Positions 1 through 8,569 of a stretch of 38,263 nt of DNA are shown here, piece by piece. Position numbers and translations under genes: made by a program. Source of the DNA: CAZBWS01 sp964495705 (GTDB taxonomy: Bacteria; Pseudomonadota; Gammaproteobacteria; HTCC5015); NCBI GenBank assembly GCA_964495705.1, contig CAZBWS010000012.1, forward strand, positions 1 to 38,263, given 5' to 3'. The notes below the pieces were generated by a model that was not told the DNA's origin, did not search any database, and saw only the letters and a program-made list of their open reading frames with translations. Numbering within the stretch: the first letter of the stretch is position 1; each line of letters opens with the position of its first letter.

Positions 1-54
1 ACCAGGGACCAATAGATTAACAGTCTACTGCTCTACCAACTGAGCTATCGAGGA
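1..54 (-). tRNA. tRNA-Asn (GTT), 3' part cut off by the window edge
   Basis: The visible 54 bases are identical to the matching part of the complete tRNA-Asn at 223-298, including the D-arm, the anticodon arm with GTT and the variable loop. The T-arm 3' half, acceptor 3' strand and CCA lie outside the window. It is the last visible member of an Asn-Val-Asn cluster read on the minus strand. Confidence 0.93.
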
Positions 55-88
55 ATATAAAGTACCGTATGAACGCTACTGAATATAT

Positions 89-165
89 TGGTAGTCGCGA
101 TTGGATTCGAACCAACGACCCCCACCATGTCAAGGTGGTGCTCTAACCAACTGAGCTACGCGACT
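89..165 (-). tRNA. tRNA-Val (GAC)
   Basis: A complete 77-base cloverleaf with encoded CCA (TGG at 89-91 on the plus strand). The 7-bp acceptor stem AGTCGCG/CGCGACT closes fully. The anticodon stem CCACC/GGTGG encloses loop TTGACAT, giving anticodon GAC, which reads valine GUC/GUU codons. The D-arm and anticodon arm closely resemble the E. coli GAC valine tRNA. It lies between two tRNA-Asn genes. Confidence 0.95.
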
Positions 166-180
166 ATATCTTCTAAATAA

Positions 181-214
181 AAAGCCGCTTGGCTATATAA
201 GCTAGGCGGCTTTT
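181..214 (-). terminator. Intrinsic terminator between tRNA-Asn and tRNA-Val
   Basis: On the minus strand AAAAGCCGCCTAGCT pairs imperfectly with AGCCAAGCGGCTTTTT across a short AT loop and ends in a T-run. The position directly downstream of the 223-298 tRNA-Asn suggests that this gene forms its own transcription unit, or that the hairpin is a processing or attenuation site within the tRNA cluster. Confidence 0.7.
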
Positions 215-222
215 CTAAATTA

Positions 223-298
223 TGGCTCCTCGACCTGGACTTGAACCAGGGACCAATAGATTAACAGTCTACTGCTCTACCAACTGAGCTATCGAGGA
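223..298 (-). tRNA. tRNA-Asn (GTT)
   Basis: A complete 76-base tRNA with encoded CCA. The acceptor stem TCCTCGA/TCGAGGA is perfect, the discriminator base is G, and the anticodon loop CTGTTAA gives GTT (asparagine). The T-arm contains GGTTCAAGTCC. It is the first gene of the minus-strand tRNA cluster. A promoter is expected in 299-420, in the space shared with fdxA. Confidence 0.96.
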
Positions 299-454
299 AC
301 AACGTGGTAGGCCGCGTATATTACGGATTCGTATTTTTAAGTCAACGATTTTTTCATAAAAATAGCGCTTTTCTAGCCTCAATCAAACAAGGCAATTCGC
401 TGCCAGCATGATATTATTGTTTCATTGAAAACCAAATATGCGCAAGGCTATACA

Positions 455-778
455 ATGACTTATGTTGTGACAGAGAACTGCATTAAATGTAAGTTCACCG
501 ATTGTGTAGATGTCTGCCCTGTCGACTGTTTCTACGAAGGCAAGAATTTTCTTGTCATCAACCCGGACGAATGCATTGACTGTAGTCTGTGTGTTCCCGC
601 CTGCCCTGCAGAAGCTATCTATCCTGACGACGAAGTGCCTGCAGATCAGCAAGAGTTCACTTTATTAAATGCCACACTTTCTCAGCAATGGCCAAATATC
701 AACAAGATGCAAACACCGAACGCCGACGCAGAAGAGTGGAATGGCAAAACCGGTAAAAAAGCGCTGCTCATTCGCTAG
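455..778 (+). CDS. fdxA: Seven-iron ferredoxin (3Fe-4S/4Fe-4S) FdxA
   Basis: A 107-residue soluble electron carrier. It starts MTYVVTENCIKCKFTDC, contains CPVDCFYEG and a second cluster motif CIDCSLCVPACPAEA, and ends with the typical C-terminal tail (EEWNGKTGKK) of the FdxA family. The cysteine pattern C-x2-C-x4-C...C plus C-x2-C-x2-C-x3-C matches ferredoxins carrying one 3Fe-4S and one 4Fe-4S cluster. I chose the ATG at 455 over an upstream in-frame TTG at 425 because family members begin exactly at MTYVV and have 107 residues. The stop lies 3 bases before the next gene, so the two are probably co-transcribed. Its physiological partner cannot be read from this context. Confidence 0.95.
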   Translation: MTYVVTENCIKCKFTDCVDVCPVDCFYEGKNFLVINPDECIDCSLCVPACPAEAIYPDDEVPADQQEFTLLNATLSQQWPNINKMQTPNADAEEWNGKTGKKALLIR

Positions 779-781
779 GCC

Positions 782-3406
782 ATGCGCAGCGTCACCCTAC
801 AGATTGAACAGGCTTTAATACCACAACTGGCCACGCTATTACCTACTGTCGATGAAGATCTCAGTCAAATACTGTGCGTGCTCCCCAACGACTTCTTAAT
901 CCCTCAGTTGCAGCAGCAACTCAAGGGAGGTAAAGCACAACTACTGCCTCGCATTACTACTTTACAAGAAATCAGTGCCTCCGGCAGCAGCAACACATTG
1001 CCCAGCCATCAATGTAAACTATTATTAGCACAACTACTCAAAAGCCATCATCACCTATATGGCAAGGGTAGTCACTGGGGTCTAGCCAATAACCTTTTAC
1101 AGTTATTCGACGAACTCAGCCTACAATGCATCGACACAAAGGTTAGCTGGGAAGACTTCAAAGCCAGCATCAGTAAAAGTGACAGCTCAAACAATCATCC
1201 ATGGTTTAATCGGGAAGCCCAACTGGTTTTTACCCTCTGGCAGGCTTGGCACCAACAAATGCAAGACGAAGGCTGGCTCGACCCAGCTAACGCTTATGTG
1301 GCTGGCCTACAACAACACAGCCAGCAAGCCAGCCCTTTTAAACACCTAGTATTTATACAGCCTAACCAGCTTCGCCAATGTGAAACCCAATGGCTCAACG
1401 CGTTGAACCTCAGCACCACTGTCATCGACTACCCCGCAAGCGCAACCCAATATTGCAGTGCGTTAACTTGCGCCCCTTGCCAAAGCGCAGAAGAGCAAGC
1501 ACTCGCGATTTGCTTAGCGGCCAAGCAAGCCATAGAACAACAGCAACACACGATTATTGTAGGCGAAGATCGCCGCCTGACTCGCCGTATTCACGCGTTG
1601 TTAGCGCGCTTTAACATCAGGGTGGACGACAAGTCTGGCTGGACACTGTCCACCACACAAATTGGCGCCACAATAGAGCACTGGCTGCAATGCATAGAAA
1701 ATAATTTTTCTCACCAGAGCTTACTAGACCTGTTGAAATCAAGCTTTGTGCTACCCACCTTAGACAATAAAGCAGCAGCTGTTTTTCGCCTTGAACAAGA
1801 CCTAGTCCACCACGAAAATATATCCAGCGACCTATCCGCATATAAAAAAGCGCTGCACAGTCGCCAGCAACGCCTGGCCAATACAGGGGGCGAAAGCTAC
1901 AAAGTGTTACTGGATATCTTTGCGCGACTAGAGGATGCAGCAGCCCCCTTAATTAAACTACATAGAAACTATCGACAACACCCTCCCAAACAATTTCTCG
2001 ACGCGTTAAAATACAGTTTATCTGCACTTGAAATTAATATTTACTTAGAAGAAGACGCCGCAGGGCAACAGCTATCACGATTATTTGATGAGTTTGAATT
2101 AGGCTGTAGAGTGAATGCGGATAGCCTGAACTGGAGTGATTTTCGCCACTGGTTCAATCAAGCATTGGAGGGCAGCTACTTCCGCCCTAGTGTACAGCAG
2201 GCACAGGTCACTCTTCTCACCTATGCTCAAGCGCATTTTGTCGATGCCCCTGTGCGCATACTCTGTAGTGCAGACACCGGTCACCTGCCACCCGCCCCGC
2301 CAGCGTCACCCTTTTTCAATCAGCATGCTCGCATTAGCCTAGGCCTAGAAACGCGCGAAAGCTTTGAACAACGGCATCTCAAAGTTTTTAATCGTTTACA
2401 CAGCACTGCTGGCGACGTACTCATTAGCTGGCAGGCAGAACAAGAAGGAGAGCCCATAGAGGCCTCGGGATGGGTGCGACTACTACAACAAGAGCGCACT
2501 ATCGATATTGCCCATTCACTGCTCGAGCAAGCTCACTTCGCAGCCAGTGAGCAGCATTATAAAAAACATTATAGAGCGGCAACAACAGCAGCGAGCACAC
2601 TTGTAACAGCACACTACAGCGCCGGAGCGCATCAACGCTTAATTAATTGCCCCTACCACTATTTCGCTTCCGACCTCCTCGGTTTAAAGCCCGTTGATGA
2701 AATACGTGAAGCACTAGAAAAATCAGATTACGGCAGTCGTGTGCACCTTTGCCTAGAGGCTTTCCACCATAATATCCCACACCTGCCAGGCCCTTTTTCG
2801 GGCAACATAAACTCCGCTAATCAAGCAGATGCTCTGGCCTTGCTTACAGAAATTTCTGAATCTGTATTTATGCGCGACACCTTAAATAACTTTCAACACC
2901 GCAGCTGGTTAAAGCGCTGGCTAGCCATTACGCCTTATTATATTGCTTGGCAGTATCAGCGGCAAAAAGACTGGCTGCCTGCGCAATTTGAACAATCTAT
3001 TGATCACCCTATAAACGAACAACTCAATATTAAAGGTAGAATAGACCGCATAGACCGCCATCGTGAAACTAACTCAATGAGTATTTTGGACTATAAAACA
3101 GGCTTCACACCCAGTAGTAAAGAGCTGCTCAGTGGCGAGGATGTACAACTTAGCACCTATGCATTCACCCTAGAACATATTGAGCAGTACGCTTACATTA
3201 ACCTGCAAGACCCCAAGCCCATACATGAACGTAACAGCCTAGCAGGAGAAGAGCTCAGCGATGTCACAATCGCCGTACAGCAACGCCTGGAGCTGCTGCA
3301 AGCATCACTAAAAAAGGGCCAAGAGCTGCCTGCCTGGGGTGAGCAAGTCGCATGTGACCGATGCAATAACGCCGGCATCTGCCGGCGTCAAATCTGGTCT
3401 AATTAG
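782..3406 (+). CDS. AddB-like PD-(D/E)XK nuclease, probable DNA repair protein
   Basis: An 874-residue protein of the family annotated as 'probable DNA repair protein' (TIGR03623-type), which shows extended similarity to AddB. The N-terminal two thirds look like an inactivated helicase fold without a clear Walker A. The C-terminus holds a RecB-type nuclease: GSRVH around 728-732, GRIDRID at 752-758, and DYKTG with D770 and K772 as the likely metal-binding and catalytic residues. Cysteines C858, C861 and C867 at the very end resemble the AddB iron-sulfur cysteine cluster, although a fourth distant Cys would be needed. It starts 3 bases after fdxA. The usual partner, a UvrD/AddA-like helicase-nuclease, is not next to it; the following gene is convergent. 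Two copies of the dispersed AATGCGGATAG-type motif lie inside it (1833 and 2114). Confidence 0.85.
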   Translation: MRSVTLQIEQALIPQLATLLPTVDEDLSQILCVLPNDFLIPQLQQQLKGGKAQLLPRITTLQEISASGSSNTLPSHQCKLLLAQLLKSHHHLYGKGSHWGLANNLLQLFDELSLQCIDTKVSWEDFKASISKSDSSNNHPWFNREAQLVFTLWQAWHQQMQDEGWLDPANAYVAGLQQHSQQASPFKHLVFIQPNQLRQCETQWLNALNLSTTVIDYPASATQYCSALTCAPCQSAEEQALAICLAAKQAIEQQQHTIIVGEDRRLTRRIHALLARFNIRVDDKSGWTLSTTQIGATIEHWLQCIENNFSHQSLLDLLKSSFVLPTLDNKAAAVFRLEQDLVHHENISSDLSAYKKALHSRQQRLANTGGESYKVLLDIFARLEDAAAPLIKLHRNYRQHPPKQFLDALKYSLSALEINIYLEEDAAGQQLSRLFDEFELGCRVNADSLNWSDFRHWFNQALEGSYFRPSVQQAQVTLLTYAQAHFVDAPVRILCSADTGHLPPAPPASPFFNQHARISLGLETRESFEQRHLKVFNRLHSTAGDVLISWQAEQEGEPIEASGWVRLLQQERTIDIAHSLLEQAHFAASEQHYKKHYRAATTAASTLVTAHYSAGAHQRLINCPYHYFASDLLGLKPVDEIREALEKSDYGSRVHLCLEAFHHNIPHLPGPFSGNINSANQADALALLTEISESVFMRDTLNNFQHRSWLKRWLAITPYYIAWQYQRQKDWLPAQFEQSIDHPINEQLNIKGRIDRIDRHRETNSMSILDYKTGFTPSSKELLSGEDVQLSTYAFTLEHIEQYAYINLQDPKPIHERNSLAGEELSDVTIAVQQRLELLQASLKKGQELPAWGEQVACDRCNNAGICRRQIWSN
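2114..2127 (+). repeat. Dispersed motif copy, AATGCGGATAGCCT
   Basis: A copy of the window-wide short repeat (consensus AATGCGGATAGGCTA) inside the AddB-like gene, where it encodes Asn-Ala-Asp-Ser-Leu. It differs from consensus by C for G at position 12. The same pentapeptide is produced by the copy in the SDR gene at 35630. A second, shorter core copy in reverse orientation lies at 1833-1841. Confidence 0.7.
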
Positions 3407-3418
3407 TCAGCGCACTAA

Positions 3419-4501
3419 TTATCTCAACACCTTCACATCACCCCTCGTCGTCCCATAGTATAGGCGACCACCGGATAAACTCATTGGCGCAACAATTTTA
3501 TCTTGAGCGTCATATTTCCATACGCGCTCACCATTATCTATGTCGACAGCATGAATAAAGCCATCCAAGCTTGCTACGTATAAAATTCCGCCTTTGCCAA
3601 GTACCGGAGAGCTTGGAATCTTACCCAGAGTTTTATACTCCCAATTTTTAACGCCTGTTCTACGGTCTAAGCTATAGACATAACCGTCATTACTTGAAAA
3701 TATCGTTTGATTGCCCTTCATGACAGCAGAGGACTGGATAGAAGATGAAGTTCTAAACTTCCACAACTCTTTACCCGTTTTAGCATTTAGGGCATATTGA
3801 AAACGACTGTCACTACCAACGCTTACAACCCCTTTAAATACCGCTGGTGAAGATGTAATAGGCGCCTGAGTATCATACTCCCAGACCACCTGACCACTGC
3901 CCAAGTCTAAACAATATAGCTTGCCGCTCTTACTGCTCACATACAGCCAATCCTTCCACACTGCAGCAGAAGACTGCACTGGATGACCTGTATTAAAACG
4001 CCAAACCTCTGTACCTGTCTGCGCGTTCAAGGCAAACAAATAACCGGCATCATTACCAATATAAGCAATATTTTCATGCACCGTAGGTGAGGAACTAACT
4101 AGTCCACCCGTCTTAAAACGCCACATGGGTTTTTTATTAACAAAATCCACTGCGTAAACAAAGCCATCCCAGCTACCGAAAATTGCCTTACCGTCCTCGA
4201 CATGGGGTGTCGAGCTAACATTGCCTTTAGTGCGAAACTTAGAAAATTCAGTGCCGGTCTTTTTACTAATGACATGTAAATAACCATCTTGAGAGCCGAC
4301 ATAAATATATTTACCGTCCACTACGGGGCCGCTATAAATTCCTTTTTTAGTTTTATAGGTATAGGCAACGCCTTTTACTTGTTTTAATTTCCCTTCAGGG
4401 AAATAACCGGTATTACTGTCATCTGCACGGAACTGACCCGCTTGTACTAGGCCTGACAACAAAACTGTAAGCAGAACAGTTGCTGTATATATTTTTTGCA
4501 T
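3419..4501 (-). CDS. Secreted PQQ-type beta-propeller repeat protein (BamB-like fold)
   Basis: A 360-residue protein with a Sec signal peptide (MQKIYTATVLLTVLLSG, cleavage after VQA) followed by seven or eight repeats of the PQQ/BamB blade type, such as DGYLHVISKKTGTEF, DGFVYAVDFVNKKP, AGYLFALNAQTGTEVWRF and DGFIHAVDIDNGERVW. It has no lipobox cysteine, so unlike true BamB it should be a soluble periplasmic or secreted protein. An open frame extends 10 codons upstream into alr, but the ATG at 4501 is preferred: it is the first residue of the signal peptide and has AAGGAAGGA upstream. With that start it lies 4 bases after the alr stop and is probably the last gene of the dnaB-alr unit. Its ligand is unknown; a scaffold role is as likely as enzymatic activity. 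Confidence 0.85.
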   Translation of the reverse strand: MQKIYTATVLLTVLLSGLVQAGQFRADDSNTGYFPEGKLKQVKGVAYTYKTKKGIYSGPVVDGKYIYVGSQDGYLHVISKKTGTEFSKFRTKGNVSSTPHVEDGKAIFGSWDGFVYAVDFVNKKPMWRFKTGGLVSSSPTVHENIAYIGNDAGYLFALNAQTGTEVWRFNTGHPVQSSAAVWKDWLYVSSKSGKLYCLDLGSGQVVWEYDTQAPITSSPAVFKGVVSVGSDSRFQYALNAKTGKELWKFRTSSSIQSSAVMKGNQTIFSSNDGYVYSLDRRTGVKNWEYKTLGKIPSSPVLGKGGILYVASLDGFIHAVDIDNGERVWKYDAQDKIVAPMSLSGGRLYYGTTRGDVKVLR

Positions 4502-4505
4502 TCTT

Positions 4506-5588
4506 CTATCCTTCCTTATTGATATAGTCATAGTTTACACGGCCATAGACATTACATAACAGCTCATAGGCAATTGTACCTGAGTGAATGGCAATTTCTT
4601 CGGCAGGCAAGCCCCTGCCCCACAATACTACTTCATCACCTACCGCAGCCTCAGGCAGACCCGTTAAGTCCAGAGTTAGCATATCCATAGAAACTCGTCC
4701 CACTAAATGACAGCGGTGTCCATTGATTAAGACAGGTGTACCGCTAACTGCATGCCGAGGATAGCCGTCCCCATAGCCTATAGCCGCAATACCAATACGC
4801 ATATTTTCTGGACACTCCCACTGCCCCCCATAGCCTATCCTGTCACCCTTGCGACATTCATTCACTGCAATTAAACGCGTACTCAAAGTCATAGCAGGCT
4901 TCAGCCCACAGTCACTTCCTTCCCCTTTAATAAAGGGGTTGACTCCATACAGCATAATACCGGGACGCACCCACTCCACTCTAGATTGAGGCCAGCCCAA
5001 AAGCGCTGCAGAATTGGCCATACTGCATGGAAAATCGTATTTTTCTGCAAGCTTGTTAAAGCTCGCGATTTGTAGTGTCGTGGCATCCTTATCAAGCTCG
5101 TCAGCACTCGCCATATGTGTCATTAACTGAATATCGCGCACATATTTACAAGCCCGTAGCGCACTGACCTGCGTTTGCACACCATCCACATTGATGCCCA
5201 GTCGATGCATACCTGTATCAACCTTTATAGACACAGCAATCGCTTTACTTAATGGCGTATCTAGCAAAGCGCTTACTTGCCAGGCTTGATGGATCACAGG
5301 CTCAAGTGAATGATTAGAAAAAAGGGAGATTTGCTCTCGGCTGTGAAAGCCCTGCAGAACAACAATGCGCTTTTCAGTAACACCCCTAAGCGCGACAGCC
5401 TCCTCTAAGCAAGACACCGCAAAGGCATCTGCTGCGCTCAGCGCCTCAGCAACCTCCAATAAGCCATGCCCATAGGCATTCGCCTTAATAACCGCCATCA
5501 CTTGGCTGTCAGGTGCAGTCTGCTTCGCCACCGACAAATTATGTCTTAGCGCAGCAAGGTCAATCGTAGCAAGTGCAGTGCGTTCCAT
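4506..5588 (-). CDS. alr: Alanine racemase
   Basis: A 360-residue PLP-dependent racemase that makes D-alanine for peptidoglycan. The N-terminal TIM barrel carries VIKANAYGHG with K35 as the Schiff-base lysine. The C-terminal beta domain starts near DRIGYGGQW, where the tyrosine is the second catalytic base. The substrate-proximal segment GRVSMDMLTLDLT is typical. The length is normal for the family. It follows dnaB by 20 bases, the conserved dnaB-alr order of gammaproteobacteria. Nothing suggests the catabolic paralogue DadX, such as a neighbouring dadA. Confidence 0.96.
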   Translation of the reverse strand: MERTALATIDLAALRHNLSVAKQTAPDSQVMAVIKANAYGHGLLEVAEALSAADAFAVSCLEEAVALRGVTEKRIVVLQGFHSREQISLFSNHSLEPVIHQAWQVSALLDTPLSKAIAVSIKVDTGMHRLGINVDGVQTQVSALRACKYVRDIQLMTHMASADELDKDATTLQIASFNKLAEKYDFPCSMANSAALLGWPQSRVEWVRPGIMLYGVNPFIKGEGSDCGLKPAMTLSTRLIAVNECRKGDRIGYGGQWECPENMRIGIAAIGYGDGYPRHAVSGTPVLINGHRCHLVGRVSMDMLTLDLTGLPEAAVGDEVVLWGRGLPAEEIAIHSGTIAYELLCNVYGRVNYDYINKEG

Positions 5589-5608
5589 TATTTATACTTA
5601 TAGTTAAC

Positions 5609-7012
5609 TTAAACAGGGTATTCCTCAGAGCTATACATTTCCGGCGCCCAGTTTTCAAACTTCGTGTACTCCCCCAGGAAGTTTAAAGTGCAATCCCCGG
5701 TCGGGCCATTACGCTGTTTACCGATAATAATATCTGCCTGACCAGGGCGTTCCGAGGTTTCCTTATTATAATAGTCATCGCGATAAATAAAGCAGATCAT
5801 ATCTGCATCCTGCTCAATCGCACCCGATTCACGCAAGTCAGACATCATAGGTCGCTTATCGGGGCGCTGCTCAATCGCACGACTTAGCTGAGATAAGGCA
5901 ATCACAGGCACTTGCAACTCCTTTGCCAAAGCCTTGAGTGAACGGGAGATCTCAGAAATTTCATTCACCCTATTCTCACTGCCAGGCACCTGCATCAATT
6001 GCAGGTAATCAATTACGATTAAAGCCAAACCATGGTCACGCTTAATGCGGCGCGCCTTAGCACGTAGGTCTGTTGGTGATAGTGACGGCGTATCATCGAT
6101 AAATATTTTGGTTTCTGACAACAAAGAAATAGCCGACGTCACACGCGGCCAATCAGAGGCTTCAAGCTTACCCGTACGCAAGCGCTGCTGGTTGATTCGA
6201 CCTAGGGATGAGATCATTCGCATGGCCAGTTGCTCCCCCGCCATTTCCATACTAAATATCGCCACCGGTAAACGCTTAGCCAACGCCACGTTCTCAGCAA
6301 TATTCACCGCAAAGGTCGTTTTTCCCATGGAGGGACGAGCCGCAATAATGACCAAATCCGTAGGCTGTAAACCCGACGTCATTTTATCAAACTCTGTGAA
6401 ACCACTGGGCAAGCCAGTAATGTCATCACCATTTTCATACAGCTCTTGTATACGGTCCACTGCACCAGCGAGCAAGTCATTCACCGCACGATAGGACTGG
6501 GTACCATCACCACCAGATTCAGCGATTTTAAACACCTGAGTTTCTGCGTGATCCAAGATATCCTTCACCGAGCGCTCACCTGGGTCATAGGCAGACTGGG
6601 AAATGTCGTCACCGACATTGATCAGCTGGCGCAAAACCGACTTGTTACGCACAATATCCGCATAGGCTTTTATATTCGCCGCACTGGGGGTTTCATTGGC
6701 TAAGTTACCCAGATACAACATGCCCCCCGACTGCTCTAACTCACCCAGTGTCTCCAAACGCTCAGATAATGTCACAACATCAAAGGGCTTATCTTCTCTT
6801 GCCAGGCCGCCTATCGCACGAAAAATCAAAGTATGATCTTTGCGATAGAAATCTTCCTCTCGAACCTTATCCGCAATCTCGTCCCAAGCGTCATTTTTGA
6901 TCATCAAGCCTCCAATCACCGCCTGCTCGGCTTCAATCGAATGCGGGGGCACCTTGAAATTCTGATGAATGCGATCATCGTGACCTATTGAGGAAATGGC
7001 AGAATCGGGCAT
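5609..7012 (-). CDS. dnaB: Replicative DNA helicase DnaB
   Basis: A 467-residue hexameric 5'-3' fork helicase. The N-terminal DnaB domain begins PPHSIEAEQAVIGGLM. The RecA-like ATPase domain has Walker A ARPSMGKTT (K231), the Walker B region LIVIDYLQLM, and the arginine-finger and DNA-loop region around NRVNEISEISRSLKALAKEL. The C-terminal IIGKQRNGPTG is characteristic. It has normal length with no intein. It sits downstream of rplI beyond a terminator-like hairpin and upstream of alr. A core copy of the dispersed motif (TATCCGCAT) occurs at 6655-6663. Confidence 0.97.
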   Translation of the reverse strand: MPDSAISSIGHDDRIHQNFKVPPHSIEAEQAVIGGLMIKNDAWDEIADKVREEDFYRKDHTLIFRAIGGLAREDKPFDVVTLSERLETLGELEQSGGMLYLGNLANETPSAANIKAYADIVRNKSVLRQLINVGDDISQSAYDPGERSVKDILDHAETQVFKIAESGGDGTQSYRAVNDLLAGAVDRIQELYENGDDITGLPSGFTEFDKMTSGLQPTDLVIIAARPSMGKTTFAVNIAENVALAKRLPVAIFSMEMAGEQLAMRMISSLGRINQQRLRTGKLEASDWPRVTSAISLLSETKIFIDDTPSLSPTDLRAKARRIKRDHGLALIVIDYLQLMQVPGSENRVNEISEISRSLKALAKELQVPVIALSQLSRAIEQRPDKRPMMSDLRESGAIEQDADMICFIYRDDYYNKETSERPGQADIIIGKQRNGPTGDCTLNFLGEYTKFENWAPEMYSSEEYPV

Positions 7013-7073
7013 TGCGGGACCTTTATACTCTTACGCTTATACTATTACGTGGGTTTGCTATAGAGAGAAACAA

Positions 7074-7095
7074 CAAAAGCCGCTTGCGCGGCTTT
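7074..7095 (-). terminator. Intrinsic terminator after rplI
   Basis: AAAAGCCGC and GCGGCTTTT form a perfect stem around a very short loop, followed on the minus strand by TTTTGTTGTTTC. It lies 79 bases after the rplI stop and separates the ribosomal protein genes from dnaB. The T-tract is interrupted, so partial read-through is plausible. Confidence 0.75.
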
Positions 7096-7173
7096 TGCAA
7101 TGTGGTATTTAACCACGATTTTTTCCTATCCGACAGGTATAAGCCTGTGGCTTAACTGTGGATAAGTAGTGCG

Positions 7174-7623
7174 TTACGCCTCAGGCACAACAATCACTTT
7201 GACTACAACATCAACATCAGAATGAAGATGAACAGTTACATCAAACTCACCTGTCTCGCGAATATTGCCTTCTGGAAGACGCACTTCCTTCTTAGCAACT
7301 TCAACGCCAGCAGCAGCCAATGCTTCAATGATGTCCACTGTACCGATAGAGCCGAACAACTTACCTTCAGTAGCAGTACTCGCAGTGATTGTCACTGAAA
7401 CATCCTGCATCTTGTCAGCGCGCGCTGTTGCAGCACCTAACAATTCAGCCGCTTGCTTTTCAAGCTCTGCACGAATAGCTTCAAACTCTTTCAAGTTTTC
7501 AGCAGTCGCGATTTTAGCTTTGCGCTGTGGCAATAAGAAGTTGCGAGCATAGCCCGACTTTACAGAAACCGTATCACCTAGAACACCTAGGTTTTCGATC
7601 TTTTCAAGTAGAATAACTTGCAT
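7174..7623 (-). CDS. rplI: 50S ribosomal protein L9 (bL9)
   Basis: A 149-residue protein starting MQVILLEKIENLGVLGDTVSVKSGYARNFL, the signature of bL9, with the connecting alpha-helix and the C-terminal domain (LFGSIGTVDI, a bL9 hallmark). It binds 23S rRNA domain V at the base of the L1 stalk. It is the third gene of the rpsF-rpsR-rplI operon, 9 bases after rpsR. Confidence 0.98.
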   Translation of the reverse strand: MQVILLEKIENLGVLGDTVSVKSGYARNFLLPQRKAKIATAENLKEFEAIRAELEKQAAELLGAATARADKMQDVSVTITASTATEGKLFGSIGTVDIIEALAAAGVEVAKKEVRLPEGNIRETGEFDVTVHLHSDVDVVVKVIVVPEA

Positions 7624-7632
7624 TTGGATCTC

Positions 7633-7857
7633 CTAGTGCTGGTCAGTGTATGGCAACAATGCAATGTAACGTGAACGCTTGATGGCACGAGCCAACTGAC
7701 GCTGATACTTTGCGCTAGTACCTGTCACACGACTAGGTACAATTTTGCCTGTTTCAGTAATAAATTGCTTCAATAGATCAACATCTTTGTAATCGATCTC
7801 AGTGATGCCTTCTGCAGTAAACTTGCAGTACTTACGACGACGGAAATAACCGGCCAT
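7633..7857 (-). CDS. rpsR: 30S ribosomal protein S18 (bS18)
   Basis: A 74-residue protein starting MAGYFRRRKYCKFTAEGI, containing the family core IDYKDVDLLKQFITETGKI and SRVTGTSAKYQRQLARAIKRSRY. It pairs with bS6 in the 30S platform. It lies 11 bases after rpsF. Confidence 0.98.
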   Translation of the reverse strand: MAGYFRRRKYCKFTAEGITEIDYKDVDLLKQFITETGKIVPSRVTGTSAKYQRQLARAIKRSRYIALLPYTDQH

Positions 7858-7868
7858 GATAAACCCCT

Positions 7869-8258
7869 TTATTCTGCAGCAGCGTCAGCTGCTGGCTTTT
7901 CTTCAGACTTGGCTGCAGGCGCAGGCTTGTCTTCTTTTTCTTCTTTGATTTTAGCAAGCAAAGAAGGCTCAGTTTCCGCGTTATCTTTAGCGATAACCAT
8001 GTTACGGATAACCGCATCATTAAAACGGAACGCAGTCGTCAACTCTTCAAGTACGTCATTACCGCACTCAATATTGAACATCACGTAGTGAGCTTTGTGA
8101 ATTTTGTTGATTGGGTAAGCCAACTGACGACGCCCCCAGTCTTCTAGGCGATGTACAGTGCCTGCTTTTTCGATAATGGCGCGATAGCGCTCTGCCATAG
8201 CAGGGACTTGCTCAGACTGATCAGGGTGGACCAGAAACACGATTTCATAATGTCTCAT
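7869..8258 (-). CDS. rpsF: 30S ribosomal protein S6 (bS6)
   Basis: A 129-residue protein with the bS6 ferredoxin-like fold, starting MRHYEIVFLVHPDQSEQV and including the family segments LEDWGRRQLAYPI and KAHYVMFNIE. The last ~30 residues form an acidic, Ala/Glu/Lys-rich tail, common in gammaproteobacterial S6, where RimK-type glutamylation acts on the C-terminus in some species. AAGGAG sits 5 bases before the ATG. It is the first gene of the ribosomal operon. Confidence 0.98.
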   Translation of the reverse strand: MRHYEIVFLVHPDQSEQVPAMAERYRAIIEKAGTVHRLEDWGRRQLAYPINKIHKAHYVMFNIECGNDVLEELTTAFRFNDAVIRNMVIAKDNAETEPSLLAKIKEEKEDKPAPAAKSEEKPAADAAAE

Positions 8259-8569
8259 AAAGACTCCTTATGGTTCTAGCCTTCTAATATGGAGACACAT
8301 TAGGAAAGCAAGGAGAAACCAGTTAAAAAAATCGACACTGTACACAGACAGCGTTCGGGCGCGAAATAATACGCCTCTAGGGCGTACAAAACAAGCTAAA
8401 AACCTATAAACCCTTAAAAGCCAAGGATTAAAGCAACCATTCATCACCGATAAAAGGTAAAATCTCAAAATAGCGTGGAATAACCATTGAATATGGCCTG
8501 TATCCCTTGATTAATTAAGTGACTAAGGTGAGACTGTAATCAATAGAAAAACAAAAGACTACAACACGC
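8259..8569. other. Divergent intergenic region with the rpsF leader
   Basis: This is a 311-base gene-free stretch between rpsF (minus) and the unknown gene at 8570 (plus). It must hold both promoters, but I could not assign convincing -35/-10 pairs. On the rpsF side there is a GC-rich hairpin, TACGCC/GGCGTA with a 5-base loop, at 8370-8386. A weaker one, CTAAT/ATTAG, lies close to the start codon. These could be part of an autoregulatory leader, as known for S6:S18 in many bacteria, but I did not identify the conserved motif of that RNA. A 66-codon open frame here has no ribosomal binding site or recognisable protein. Confidence 0.4.

Noticed and set aside
6045..6494. A 149-codon frame antisense to dnaB
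   Set aside because: It is the mirror of a strongly conserved helicase segment including Walker A; composition is that of a shadow frame.
7100..7170. Extra hairpins (GTGGT/ACCAC and ACAGG/CCTGT) between rplI and dnaB
   Set aside because: Five-base stems with large loops in a short spacer are expected by chance; only the GC-rich 7074-7095 stem is convincing.
8268..8468. A 66-codon open frame upstream of rpsF on the minus strand
   Set aside because: Cys/Phe/Arg-rich, overlaps the rpsF leader hairpin, has no ribosome binding site and no recognisable protein; it is better explained as leader DNA.
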